This document shows positions 23,461 through 35,800 of a stretch of DNA of 64,000 nt, in pieces. A model generated the notes under the pieces. The model made no database searches. It worked only from the letters and a program-made list of their open reading frames with translations, and was not told the DNA's origin. The stretch covers positions 6,084,767 through 6,148,766 of the forward strand of contig CM028382.1 of NCBI GenBank assembly GCA_013146195.2, given 5' to 3'. Made by a program: the position numbers and the translations under genes. This DNA comes from Codonopsis lanceolata. Lineage: Eukaryota; Streptophyta; Magnoliopsida; Asterales; Campanulaceae. Each line of letters begins with the position of its first letter. Within the stretch, counting starts at the first letter, position 1.

Positions 23461-26400
23461 TAGGCAAAATTAACTGCAGCTAGTTCATCATCTTCTTCGG
23501 TCAATACAAAACAAGCCACTACTCAAACCTCAACTTCAGAAGATGAGATTCCTAAATTACCAGACAACATGTATCATCCTGGCATGTGCATAGATGCACC
23601 CTCTGTTCGCGCATATGCTGCCGATGTCAAAATCGTTGATGACCTGAACCAATCAGGGCTTCTTCCGTTTTCATGCTAGAGGACACCAACTATATTAACC
23701 TGCAGACTGAGGAGTTTTACCAGCGAGTGACTATCAACAGCTCCTGAACTTCTATCTCTGACACAGTCCGTAGTGTCCACTTCTCTCTCACCGCTAATCG
23801 TATCGCCAAAATTGTTGGCGTGGAATTTGATGGCCCAACCAAGCTCACCGCCAAAGAAAAGACCACTACTTGGTTATATGTGCGTGGTAAAGGAACTCCC
23901 AAAGAGCCTCAGGGAAAAATGAAGCGAACCTTGTTCAATGATGAAGTGTACTGCATCAGTCACCTCATTGATAAAAGCATGATCTTCAAGAACGGCACAC
24001 ACGATATCATGACTGCTGACCAGTTGGAATACACAGCAGCCGTCCTTCTCAACATTCGCTTCAACTGGGCCACCATTCTTTTTGATCTGATATGTAATGC
24101 CATAGATGGTGTCCAGACCTCCCTATCTCAAACAAAACCCTTTGTGCGACTCATCAATGTGTTGTTGCGCAACAACTGCTCCTTCCTGAACCGCCTCCTT
24201 CCCTTCGAACTAAAGCCGGTGAAGAAGGCTATTCAATTCACCAGCACTTTTATCTCCTCAACCAATAAACTGATGAATGAGAAACTTGAGAACCAAGGTC
24301 TCCCAATTTAGCCATTGTATGTTGCGGTTAACCTGGCCCCCTTAGTAATTCTCAAAATCAATCCAAAGACACTTGAGGATGTCTTCATTGCCCAACAGCT
24401 TGATCGAAAGCAAAAGAAGCCGCCTGCCAAGAAGGCGCTTCAAGCCGATCGCCGAGACAAATCCCATCGCCCCTCTTCCTAGGAAATCCAAGCGACAATA
24501 ATCTGCTATTGAGGAGGAGCCTCCTGCTCAGAAGCAGAAGAAATCTTCCAAATCTGATGATGCTCCTTCAAAGCAGAAGAAGTGTTCTGCACCAACTGCT
24601 TCTGCTTTAATACCAGAAGAGATTGATGCTGAACCTGAACTTGCTTCTCTTTGCCCTCGCAAACGTAAGGCCAAGCCCTCTCAGCCCTCCGAACCATTTA
24701 TACCTTTTGAAGCTCCTTCATTGTCACCTCTACTCTCTTCAACAGACCCTACTGCTGTTGGGGAGGAGCCTACTGCGTCTACCGAGCCTTCCCCTTCCAT
24801 TCCCTCAACAACCACTGCTGTTGTTGGGGAGGAGCCTTCTTCTCCCTCTCCTAAGAAGAAGAAGCGAAGACTTTGCAAGAAGTCTGAAGCTGCTCGCCCA
24901 CTTTCACTTCCTCTACCATCTCTAGAAGCTATCCCTTCTCCGCCCTCCTCTCCAGAAACCATCACATCTATTAATCATAACTCTTCTCTAGCTATCATTC
25001 CTTCCCTTTCTACCTTTACTGAAAGAACGCGATGCCACGGAAACTCAATATGGAACGATGTTACTGCCAATGTTGCAGTGAATGTTGCAACAATGACAGT
25101 AACAATGTGAACTGAAAGTGTATCACAGAAAATTGCAGCGGAAGTTTTGTTTTCAGATATCAAACCAAACAGACATAGTAGACAGAAAATCACACAAAAA
25201 CAATCTACAAGAATCAATCTTGTAGATCAAGCCTCAAGGCAACAAACTTTATTAAAACCAAAAACTGTTTTTGGATCTAAACAAAAACACAAAATTCTCA
25301 CAAGATATAGAATCTTGGAGAATCACAAAACCCACATAAACACTAAACCAAACGTGGGAAGAAAGAACCAAAATAGAAAACAAAAATCAGCTTCCAAGAC
25401 AATCACACAAACTGGAAGCACAAAATAAAGCTTCAGAAAACACAAAGCTGTGTTCTCGAAGTTTTACGGCCAGCAGAAAAACAAGAATCCGTAAGGTCTT
25501 CGTAAGATTTGTTTGGATTCTTCTCACCTTCAACACACAAAGCTTCTAGATTAAACTCTCTTAACACTGGATATAATCTGATTCGCTCAAACTCAATGCT
25601 CTCCTGCTTCTGTATCTCTGTATCAGGCTCTCTGCACGCCAAGCTCTCTGAATATGGCTGTAGTTTTTCTCCCTCAAGCTCCCTGAATAGTTTCTCACTT
25701 GTAAGCTCTCTTTCGGCGTGCATCTCAACCAGGAAATCACCTCTGTATATATAGCACACCAGCCTGTAGAACACGGCACAAGGAAAACAATTCCTACTAG
25801 GAAAGAGATTAATACAATATTAAGAAAGATTATGTTTCCTATTTAGACTAAGATACATCAAATAACAAATTTATTTACATAAATCTAGTTACCAAAAATA
25901 TGTTGCCTAAATCTTTAAAATCTTTTAAAAGATTTAGTTACCAAACATGTATAACTAAATCTCCAAAATCTTTTAAAAGATTTTCTTAAAGATTTTCCTA
26001 TCAAAAAACACATCAATCTACCAAAAATAATCTAAACAAAATCTAACACCTAAAATAAACATTGACTAAATTAAAATTCTTCTTTGACCAAGAAAGGTGA
26101 AAACAAGATAAAATAGGTCATGCCTATTTTACCCTTACATTTACCTTTTCCTCCTTATCCTACCATATCCCAGATGCCTTCTCTATTCCCTCTATTGACC
26201 TTCACATATCTTCTCTTCTCTGTCACACTGCATTTCTTCCAGAACTCTATCCTCCTATCACCCAATACCTTACACCCATCTACATTTCTGCTAACCTCCA
26301 CCAAACCCTTTCCCCTTCTATCTCTTCTGCCACATATAAGTTCCTCTTCGAACTTAACTCCATTTCTGACCTAATTCACCCTTCTCCTCCGAACTTCATT

Positions 26401-27099
26401 CTTCTCCCCAAATCCCATTTTCCCTCTTCATTCCTTGAATCTATTTCTCCTCCTTCCACTCCCTCTGTCAGCGATTCAGACACTGACATGGAACTTGACC
26501 CTAGATCTTCTACTCCTCATCCACAACATAACTCTTCTGTTCCCTCCTCTCCAAACACTTTTGCACCTTCCAACCATGCTGACGACTTCATTCCTATCAC
26601 CATTACCTCTCACTTTGTTCCTTCCACCTCTGCTGACCCTGCTCTCCTCGATCTCCTCCGAACCAATCAAGCCCATCTTGAGCGCCTAAATGGCACGGTC
26701 TCTTCCATGGCTCAGCAGATTGAGGTAATGAACTATGGCTTGAACGCCACTCTTGCCACCATTTTTGACCTTGGGAAAATAGTTGAGCAGCTTGTGAATG
26801 ACACTGCTCAAGCCTTTACCACCCACCGATTCCTCGTTCAAGACCAGCATGAGTCATTGATGAGTATGCTCCACTCCCAACAAGTTAGCATTTGTCAACT
26901 TTTTGACGAACTTAGAACCTCTCTGGCTCGCGCTATCATTGCTGAGCGTGTTGTCCCCGACTTCACTTCTGTTCGTCATGTTGAGCGCGCCAACGAGAGG
27001 GCTGCTGCCGCTAATCAGCGAAGGGTTGCTGCCATCAAGGAAGAGACAACTACACATTACTTGAACCAAAGCACTGATAGAAGAACAGGACAGGCCTAG
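23461..27099 (+). pseudogene. Envelope-like region of the Sirevirus element, interrupted
   Basis: Located between RNase H and the 3' LTR, where Sireviruses carry an envelope-like ORF. The N-terminal part (about 23,500-24,311) resembles the plant putative transposon-protein domain, with FDGPTKLTAKEK and ADQLEYTAAVLLN. Next come lysine/proline/serine-rich segments (about 24,400-25,110), with stops and frame changes. The C-terminal part (26,140-27,099) is a predicted coiled-coil stretch (LLRTNQAHLERLNGTV and onwards). The two halves, 24,721-25,110 and 26,140-27,099, are separated by the LTR-like insertion at 25,119-26,139. The product is not a demonstrated envelope; the name reflects position. 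It is clearly non-functional. Confidence 0.7.
25119..26139 (-). mobile_element. LTR-like insertion (solo LTR) inside the envelope-like region
   Basis: The segment begins TGTATCAC and ends CCCTTACA on the plus strand, so TGTA/TACA ends are inverted. On the minus strand a TATA box (GCTATATATACAGAGG) lies at 25,741-25,756 and CTTCCGCTGCAATTTTC near the 3' end, both typical of Copia LTRs. It has no internal domain, so it is best read as a solo LTR. Flanking five-base duplications do not match (GAAAG versus TTTAC), which leaves the exact edges uncertain. Confidence 0.55.
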
Positions 27100-27559
27100 A
27101 GAGCGTCTCAATGACCGATCAGTATTTGGGTTGGTGACTACTTAGAACGCCGCCGAACTCAACCCAACCTATTCTGAACAGGTATAATTCTTCTCTTCAA
27201 CTTTTTATGGTTAAAACTCTGCTGTTAAACAACTTGTTTAGCTTAAAGATGAAATATCGTTACCTTTGCTCATGATATGCTCTATATTTCTCATCTTACT
27301 TATCATGTCCAATTTAAACTTTGCGTTTAAATCTTTAGACTGCTTATTTCCTACTCTTTGTTAAGATCTAAACTATGCTTACCTTTGTACTTGATCTATT
27401 TCATTTATCTTGTAAGTATTTAGTCTAGCTATCTCTCTACTTAGACTTCTGCTCTGAGAGGCATGTCTGCTTTTCTTAAATAAAACTTCTTTTAAGACAT
27501 ATCACTACCTCAGTGCATCATTCAAAGTCCGCTAGTAGCTGAGATGATGACATCAACCA
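27100..27559 (+). other. Sirevirus 3' untranslated spacer
   Basis: AT-rich non-coding DNA between the envelope-like region and the polypurine tract. No gene is seen. Confidence 0.5.
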
Positions 27560-28183
27560 AATAAGAGGAGATTGTTGACCCTTAGGTTCTAGATTTAGTT
27601 AAGTCATCTTTTGATTCTAACACAATGGCTAATGGGTCTGCGTACCAATTAGCGTGACAACTATTTTAGAATCAAGGGTGTAATAGAATAGTTTAATGTT
27701 AGTCTCTTCAAGGTGCGGACCAGCATGCTTCAACAGCAGACTTGAAAGCAAGGTTCACCAGTAGACTTTTAAAGTCTGCTCAAGATAAAAAACGAAGCTC
27801 AGCTAATTACGAGGAATTAGGTCACATATTATTTGACCAAGATATTAAATTATCTAGACATAAATATTCAAATTAATTTCACCAGTTTTCCCTCTCAAAA
27901 TAAGTCAACTATCTGGTTTCAGATAGACGAGACAGACAGATGTCTATCCTGCACAGTGAATGATGAAAACTGAAAACATTACCTCTTTTAGTTAAGAAGA
28001 CTTTCGAGCTGTCACGCCTGCAAGCTGCAAACTTACTCTGTTTGGAAATATCTGTCTCTGCAACCACTGCATCTCTGATGACTGTTGTCGTGAACAGCCC
28101 ATAAAGCGTCGATTTGCATTTAATGCATTTTAACGTTGGACTAAATCTCTAAACTCTCAGTCCAACGGCCCTGAAGATCTCTC

Positions 28184-28214
<31 letters not shown>

Positions 28215-28770
28215 TCGAGCTTTGAAGATCCGAAAAAACAACTAATCTTTTGCGCATTCAAAAACTTTCAAGCTTCATATTCAAAGTTCAAGAGACAAAA
28301 AGGACAAGAGCTAACACTTCATCAAACTTCCTGAAGCTGCAGATCTGATAATCCTCACTTGCTTTAAGCTTCGTCTAGTTTGTTATTAACTATTCTTTTA
28401 CTTTAGCACTTGGGAAAATAATTATTTATTAATTGTTTCTCTCATCCTTAAACACTTGGTTGAAAACAAATTTTGTACTCAATCCATTAGATATCCTACT
28501 TTCTCACCTAGTGGATAAACAAGTGCACCTTTCAAATCCAAAGCTAACCACTTTGGTAGTGGACGTAGTACTATTCACAGTACAAACCATTTCTAAATTA
28601 TATGTACTTCGCAAACTGTCTCTACTCATCTTATAACCGCTCTTATATGTTAGCTTTCTAAAAAGAAGAAGAACACATTGCAAAGTTTCTAAAAAGGAAT
28701 TTTAGATACATAACTAGGATATTCAACCCCCCCCCCCTTCTAGTCTAGATTGAGCCTCTGGGGACCAACA
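27560..28770 (+). mobile_element. Polypurine tract and 3' LTR of the Sirevirus element
   Basis: A purine tract (AATAAGAGGAGAT, 27560-27572) is followed by an LTR of 1,198 bases. The LTR starts TGTTGACCC at 27573 and ends GGGGACCAACA at 28770, with TGTTG/CAACA inverted ends. A TA run at 28,187-28,214 lies at the expected TATA position, and the end holds a C homopolymer (about 28,729-28,737). The matching 5' LTR is not in the window, because the 5' half is inverted and then cut by another element. The plus orientation agrees with the RNase H and envelope-like parts. Confidence 0.8.
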
Positions 28771-29068
28771 AACAAAATATAAGATTTGTTCACATAAAGT
28801 AAACTGAAAGATAGTTTTAGTTAAAAAAAAAAGGTTGAATAAGCCACGACTGCAAATCATCTAAGAGCATCCCCATTGTGCTCTTCTTATGGAGAAGAGT
28901 GAATGCATAGCCAATTGGGAGAGAGAGAGAGAGATAGAGAGTGAGTTTTTTCTTCCTAAATAGGAAGAATAAAAAGGAATCTTCCTAAGCATATGTGTGG
29001 CCGGTTTTTGGGAGAGGGGGCAAAATGATTTTTTTCATTTCGATGTGTTAAGGAGATGTATAAAAAAG

Positions 29069-29116
<48 letters not shown>

Positions 29117-31944
29117 AAAATATATATATTTATTTATTTAAAATTGGTGAGGATCACTATGCTTGTGTCACCTCACCTACTTTTGTTAAATTTCAATTAT
29201 GAAGACACGACTTTTCAATTCATGGAGACTTTTTGTTTTGCAACCATTAACTAACAATAATACTTAATAATAATTACTATAATAAGAGGTATTAGAATAT
29301 ATGTATATATATTAGAAGAAATGTTTTAACTTAAGACTTCTTCACAACAACATTTGATAAAAACTCTAGCTAATGGGTATGGAGGAAAATGACTTGGGTA
29401 GGCCAAAAGGTTTTCTCTCACTATCAAAGACCAAACCTCTCGGCTCTATCTCCATCTTTCACAAGTCTTTTACGCATCAAGATAGAGGTAGAGCCTCCAA
29501 AACGTCTCTCCTCTCTGTTGGGGTTTTATCTCGCTTTCCCCCCCTTTTTCTCGCTTTGTATTTAGAGAGATAACTCCAATAAGTCTATCTCTTCTCCAAT
29601 CCTTCTCTTGCCGCCGGTAACTTTCATCAATTCTTTCTTTTGAAGAGTTCCATTCTTTTGGACATCACTAGAGAATTATTCCTTCTCACCTTGCTCCTCC
29701 TTTTACTACGGTTAGACTTTTCAGTTTCTTGATTAATTTTTTTGTTATAATTATGCTTTTGATTTTTGATTTTAGTTTTTGTATTTTCTTTCTGGATGAT
29801 AATATATTAATAACAACTTATTGGGATTTTATAAAAAATTTTGACAGTGATTTTAGTTTTAGTTTTAATTTTTTTGTAACTTTTTATCTTAGTTTTGGTT
29901 TTTGTTTAGACAATTATTTTAGTTTTTATTTGTAGCTATTTCTTAAAAAGCAAAACGAAAAGAAACATTTTATTCCCTCACTATTACAAAACTATCTACG
30001 AGAATTTAGGCGATTTCGGTGGTTGACTTTTGATTTTAATTTTGGTTTCATTTTCATTTTTTAGATAATACCATGAATTTTAATGATCTATTGGCGTTGG
30101 CCCTCACAATTTGTTTTACTTTTTAATTTTATTCATTCGATTATTTTGATATTAGTTTTATTTGTTATTTATTTTAGATTTTGAATATAATTTATGTTTT
30201 ATTGTTGTTGTTGATTCCTAGATTTGTTTATGTTTCAATTTTGGTTTATGGTTCTTGATTAACAGTTTTATTTCAATTTGAGCTTTTGCTTCTATTTTGA
30301 TAAAAAAAATGATTTTGACTGATTATGATTTTTTGTTTTGGCATCGATTTTAGTTTTAGTTTAGAATTTAGTTTGAGTTTTTATATTGGTTTTGATCTTA
30401 ATTGTTACTTTTTTTAACTGTTATTTTATTTTTATTAATATTTTATTTTGTTAGTTATGATTTTATTTGTGTTAATTTCTTCAATTTAGTATTGATTTCA
30501 AATTTCAAATTTCAAATTTGATAATTACTACTCGATATAAATTAGTTTTTTTTTTATATTTTGCTCTTGATTTTAATATTTGATTGTTTTCATTTTTAAT
30601 TTCAATTTTAATTTTGGTATAATTTTTTTAGTTTGATTTATTATGTACTAACCATATAAATACTTTTAATAAATTTAAATCTCTACATATGTGTTTAAAT
30701 ACTATTTCTTACAAGCATTACTACCAAATGTGTGTATTTTATGTATTTATCTTACTTCCTTTTGAACTATTACAAGAAAAAACAACTGAAGACAAACACA
30801 ACCATTTCACAAGTATGAAAATGCTTATTGATCATGTCGAGATCGATAGAGTAGTTGACTTGTAAAAAAATTATGAATCATACGAAAATGAAAATACAAA
30901 AAGTCTTTAGCTAAAGGAGGAGGTGTGAAAAAGAAATAATAATTTGGTTCTAATTATGTTTTTAATGAGACATTAAAATGACAATCAATTTTATTCATTA
31001 GTGTATTGAATATGTACCATTTAAAAGAATTTTAAGAGGAAACTTTAAGAATTCTACTAATTCATGTAACCTTAAGTATTTTATATATTAAACATTTACT
31101 TTTTATTTGAGTAGTAATAATAATAATAAAGTGAATATGATCCATTACTTTTTTTAATTGACCAATCTTTTAAATTTTATTTTATAAATTTGTAAGTTTT
31201 TAGCAATTTAATTTATTATTCAATGACATTAGGATATTATATCATATTTCAATTAATATATTTGGTGCAGCTCCACCATCTCGGTGAATGGAAACTTGAG
31301 CATCTAACAATTCAAAATTTTAAAGGTGGACCCCTCATAGGGATAATGAGCAATGATTAGTCAAAGACCAACCATATACAAACAAAATTGGGGATTAGTT
31401 GTAGAAATTTGTTTACATACAATTTTATGTTAATTGATTGCACCTGTATTTCAATAAGTTTTCTTTTTTACTACGGTCAGGTCACGGTCCTTGATAATTG
31501 CCTCCTGAGTCCTGACTAAAGGGTGGTTTTAGGAAGAATGAGAAAACGGGTTAAATATGACTATTAGACCCCACCAATTATTTTTTATAACCATTAACAA
31601 AAAATAATACAAATTTTTCAATAGGCCCTTTCCAATCTAAATAGCGTTTCACCCCTTTCCATCTCTCTAACCTTTTTATCTTTTTTATGTTTCTCTTTTT
31701 CATCTTTAAATTTTAGGCCAAAACCCTAATATTCATCTCTCGCGATGAATATGTTAAAATTCTAGGCTCATTGACTATTGAATCAATTCATCTATTATGA
31801 GTCGATTAACCGATTCATAATGAGTGATGATCATTAACCATTGAGTCGATTACTCAACTTAGTAAGAATATTTTAAGGTTTTCTAATTAAAAATAATCAT
31901 AAAAGATGTTTTTGAGTTCTGTTTTGGAATAGTAAAAGACAAAT
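28771..31944. other. Gene-free region, low complexity
   Basis: No gene supported. A (CT)n(TA)n(GA)n palindrome lies at 29,069-29,115. From about 29,700 to 30,640 the plus strand is very T-rich and C-poor, built of irregular TTTTAGTTTT and TTTTGATTTT words. A GAGCATCCCCATTG-type transposon-end motif occurs at 28,866. Confidence 0.55.
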
Positions 31945-32152
31945 GATATTACGAGCTAGAGCTTGTGATATTAATACGAGCTTTAGTGTTAGAGTCGTTG
32001 GATGATTAAGTTGGTGGTGATTTGAAATGTCTACATCATTATTTAAAAAAGCACCATATCTTATCTAACGGTGTAAAATTTTTAGTAGATTTGATCTAAC
32101 AACACTAACACTCAAGCTTGTAGTAATATCATAAGCTCTATCTCGTAATATC
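31945..32152. mobile_element. Short palindromic MITE candidate
   Basis: Two ~60-base arms are inverted copies of each other. The left arm starts GATATTACGAGCTAGAGCTT and the right arm ends AAGCTCTATCTCGTAATATC. AGTGTTAG and CTAACAC lie deeper on each side. The centre is AT-rich and non-coding. A TA duplication is possible, but the edges are ambiguous. Confidence 0.65.
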
Positions 32153-32237
32153 GTATCTTATAGAATAAATGTTTTGTAAATTTTTTAAAATGTCAAAGGA
32201 TATATTTGTTTACTTATCCAAAATGTAGTGGATAAGC

Positions 32238-32685
32238 TAGGTCTGTCAATGGATCGGATATGTATCGGATATAGGTAGATCCGAATCAGATCCGAAACCC
32301 TATATCACTGATCTGATTCGATCCGATAATCCGACGGCTCAAGTGTATGCCAATCCATATCCGAATCCGTTACTCGTTAATATATCCGATTAAATATCCG
32401 ATCCGATCCGAAATATAAATATATAGATAAAAAACAATTAGAATATGAAAAGGAGGAAGATCAAAAAACAACATGCATATATAATTGTGTATATTATATA
32501 TATGTATAATAAGAAATATGTTATTTTTAGATCGGATCGGATCCTTAACGGATCGAATATAGTTAAATCAATATCCGATCCGTTAATAAATAAATTATCG
32601 GATTCGGATTATTGGACCATTATATAAATTCATATCAAAATTTCGAATCGGATTCGGATCAAAATCCGATCCATTGACAGACCTA
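32238..32685. mobile_element. hAT-like MITE with perfect 8-bp target duplication
   Basis: The inverted ends are TAGGTCTGTCAATGGATCGG and CCGATCCATTGACAGACCTA. The flanking 8-mer GGATAAGC is duplicated exactly at 32230-32237 and 32686-32693. An 8-bp duplication plus short TA-starting ends is the hAT signature. The 448-base body is packed with CGGAT/ATCCG words on both strands, probably subterminal transposase-binding repeats. It ends 147 bases before the MOC1 start codon. Confidence 0.88.
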
Positions 32686-32706
32686 GGATAAGCCAAAAAA
32701 AAAAAA

Positions 32707-32707
<1 letters not shown>

Positions 32708-32745
<38 letters not shown>
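32708..32745. repeat. (TA)n microsatellite upstream of MOC1
   Basis: An uninterrupted TA run between the hAT-like MITE and the MOC1 start codon. It lies in the probable promoter or 5' leader. Confidence 0.92.
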
Positions 32746-32746
<1 letters not shown>

Positions 32747-32832
32747 TACTAGGATTTTGGACTTTGGAGGCGGCAGATAAACCGCGCCGGCGCCACCGGC
32801 CTAAATCCTAAAACAAGTAGAGTAGAGTAGAG

Positions 32833-35800
32833 ATGTTTAAAATTTGGGGGAGCAAAGGCACCACCATAATTGTCCCGCTCAATTTTCATCCTCAACTCTC
32901 TGATGGGAATGCAAATGTTATTCGACGACGTCCAATGCCAATGCCTAATATGTTCTTCGTCAATTTCAGACCCATCTTTCTCTGCTTTGCAAAACCTAGC
33001 CCCAAATTTCCTACTAGTTCTAGGTGTTTCTGTGCTACTAATACCGCTACGTCTTGTCCTAACCCCAAGGAAGAACAAGTAGAAGAAGAAGACGTAGTTC
33101 TTCCCAAAAAGACACCTCCAAAGAGGAAGAAGAAGAGTACTACCAGTAGTGCTGCAAATATTAAACAACTACTTATTAGGTCTGAGGCGGCTCAGATGAA
33201 GCTCAATTGGTTGTCCTCTCTTAATAATAATAATAGTCACCCCTCTGACGACGATGACCATGTTGGTCATACAACCAATAATGATTCCTCCGCCTCCCAA
33301 TGGGTTATAGGCATTGACCCTGATGTTTCTGGTGCTTTGGCCCTCTTGAAACCCCTTGATTCTGGTTTTTCCCCCCAGGTAAACACATCTACCTACATTC
33401 ATATTTACTACTCCCAATTTCCTACATTTTAAACTCAATTTGATTATGGGGATTATTGACTCATACTTGTCTTTGTGCAGTTTATGATTTCAACTTGTTT
33501 AGTAAATGTCAACAATTGCCCTGACACTTTGTTATGCATCCATATATGGAAATAAATTGCAGTCTAAACACTCTTCAATGCATTCCTAACATTATCTCTA
33601 GTATACAAATATTTAGGTAGCCTGAGCCATAGTCGAAATGGGCAAATTGATTATGCACTTAGTGCTTAAACATCCATTGGAAAAACATTGAAAAGGAACA
33701 GGTTGATTTTCAACTCTTTGTTTTATATCCATTGTGTATACATTGTGGAAATAAATCTCAAAGTAAGTGAAACTGCATTTCGTCCGAGAGTTTGTAAATT
33801 CACAAATGTTCCATGGTGTGCAGTACATGCAATTGATGGCAAGAACTGGTAGATATTAGACACAAACTTTACATGAATCATCTCCATCTTTTTACTTTAT
33901 GATTTTTTACAATGAACATCATCAACAAGCAACATATAACTATTACTAATTTGTGAACCGTAATGGCATGTAAGTTAAGAGGGGGCCTACTAATAGAATA
34001 TTTGAACTTAACGGTTGACGAAGAGACAGTTTTAGAGGCTTCTCAATAAAAATAATTTGAATACTGGACCTTGTACATGCAAAATTGGAGGTTAACAAGA
34101 ACACTGATCAAGAAAAAAGTATGAATGACTTATACCGGTAGGATAATTAATCCAATGGTAACAAGGAGAAATCTTGAGTCAGGTGACTCCAAAGACATGG
34201 TTGTCACACTAACGTGGAGATAATCATCGGAAGAGATACTAGAATTGAGCTCAGAATAGCATGCACACAAGAAGCTCGACTGCATTAATATCAACAAGCC
34301 CTTTAGGTTATTGAAAAATGTCTGCTAGATTAGGATTAGCATTATTAGTTCGTTGGATGTTTTATTAGTTAGGAATATTTTATTGTTTCATTAGTTGTTT
34401 TCCTAGTCCTAGTACTATTAGGGGAATAGTATTACCCTATATATGTAGTTGTAATGCTTCAACGTTATTCACACTTAATTATTGAATTGATTTGAGTTTT
34501 GAGCTGTGTGTGTGTTTCGTTCTTTCTCTCTCTTTTTCTTTCTTCTTCTCTTTCTTAATTCCTTATCTTTTATGTTTGCTTCTGCCAACACAGGTATTTG
34601 ATTCTCCTCATTTGAAAGTACTGGTAGGCAAAAGAGCCAGACGGAGATTAGACCCAAAGGCTATAATTCAGTTGCTTCAGAGTTTTGATGCTCCAAGTGG
34701 TATTTCAGTTTATGGCACTTTTGACTTGTTTTAGTATTTTCTTTCCTTTTTATGTCTGGTTCACTACATTACTTGCTAATCCACTTTCTTGTGATTTTGT
34801 TGGATCTTCGTTACAATCCTAAATAGTAATGCCTCTCACTTCTCGTTCCACCCACCCTCTCACTTCACATGGTTTGAGTTGGAGATGCTTGCCAATTTTT
34901 TTCCTCCAGACCGTAGCCACTTAATCAAGCTATGCTTTTACAATTGCCTTCACGTGCTAAAGCTGCAACTTGTTATGGAATATCTTCTTCTAGAAGTAAA
35001 TACAACCTTATCCCTTTTGTGCTCCGTACAGTATCCCTATGCTAAATCTAGAGCAACTATTCAATATTACCCTCTTCGACCCAAAATGAGTGCCTTTTTT
35101 TGGTTTTCATGGAAATCAAGGAAGTTGACTTTTAAGCAGTTTTAGTAGCGCATGCATTTTATTACCTTTGGACCTTTGGTGTCCACATAATAAAATTGCT
35201 AGTTATGGGAACATATTGTTGGCAAAGGTGAATTACTAATGTAATTAGAAAATGGATGCTAATTTTAGGACAATTTTAAAAATTTGGGACAGGGGAAATA
35301 TTTATTTATTTCAAAAAAAAATTATTAAAAAAAATCAGTAATAAGTATGCACACGCTTTACATATACTGAAATTTACTTGAAGCAATTATATGCATTGAT
35401 TCCCAGTCACCAATGTGTTTGCGTCTATGTTTTGACTGGTGCAATCCCAAATGATAAAACTATTTGGTAACTGTTGAGTCACAACTGTGTTAAGTGTCGG
35501 CTATTAGCATACATCTAAGAAGTTCGGGTGGAGTCTGGGGAGGGGAGGGGGGTTGGTTCAATAGCTGTTGACCATAATCACAAATGTTTATTGATGTAGT
35601 AATAATTAACCTCACAAGTGCACGAGTCAACTAGTGTATAGCGATGTAGAAGCAAGGGTCGAACCACTGAGATAAGCAACAATTCAGATAATTAAACTAG
35701 ATAGAGAACCAATTAAACTAAGGAGGGTTTTGAATTGAATTAAACTAATTATTTAACTAAATTAATTAAACAACAATTTATACTAATTAACAGAGAGCAG

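Noticed and set aside
24681..24965. Minus-strand Gly/Glu-rich frame
   Set aside because: Shadow of the Lys/Pro/Ser-rich plus-strand envelope-like region.
25147..25774. Open frames on both strands in the envelope-like region
   Set aside because: They fall in the R/U5 part of the solo LTR-like insertion and show no protein family.
34250..34593. Copia-LTR-like sequence in MOC1 intron 1 (ACCCTATATATGTAG followed by a CT-rich stretch)
   Set aside because: Suggestive of an LTR remnant, but neither termini nor duplication could be identified.
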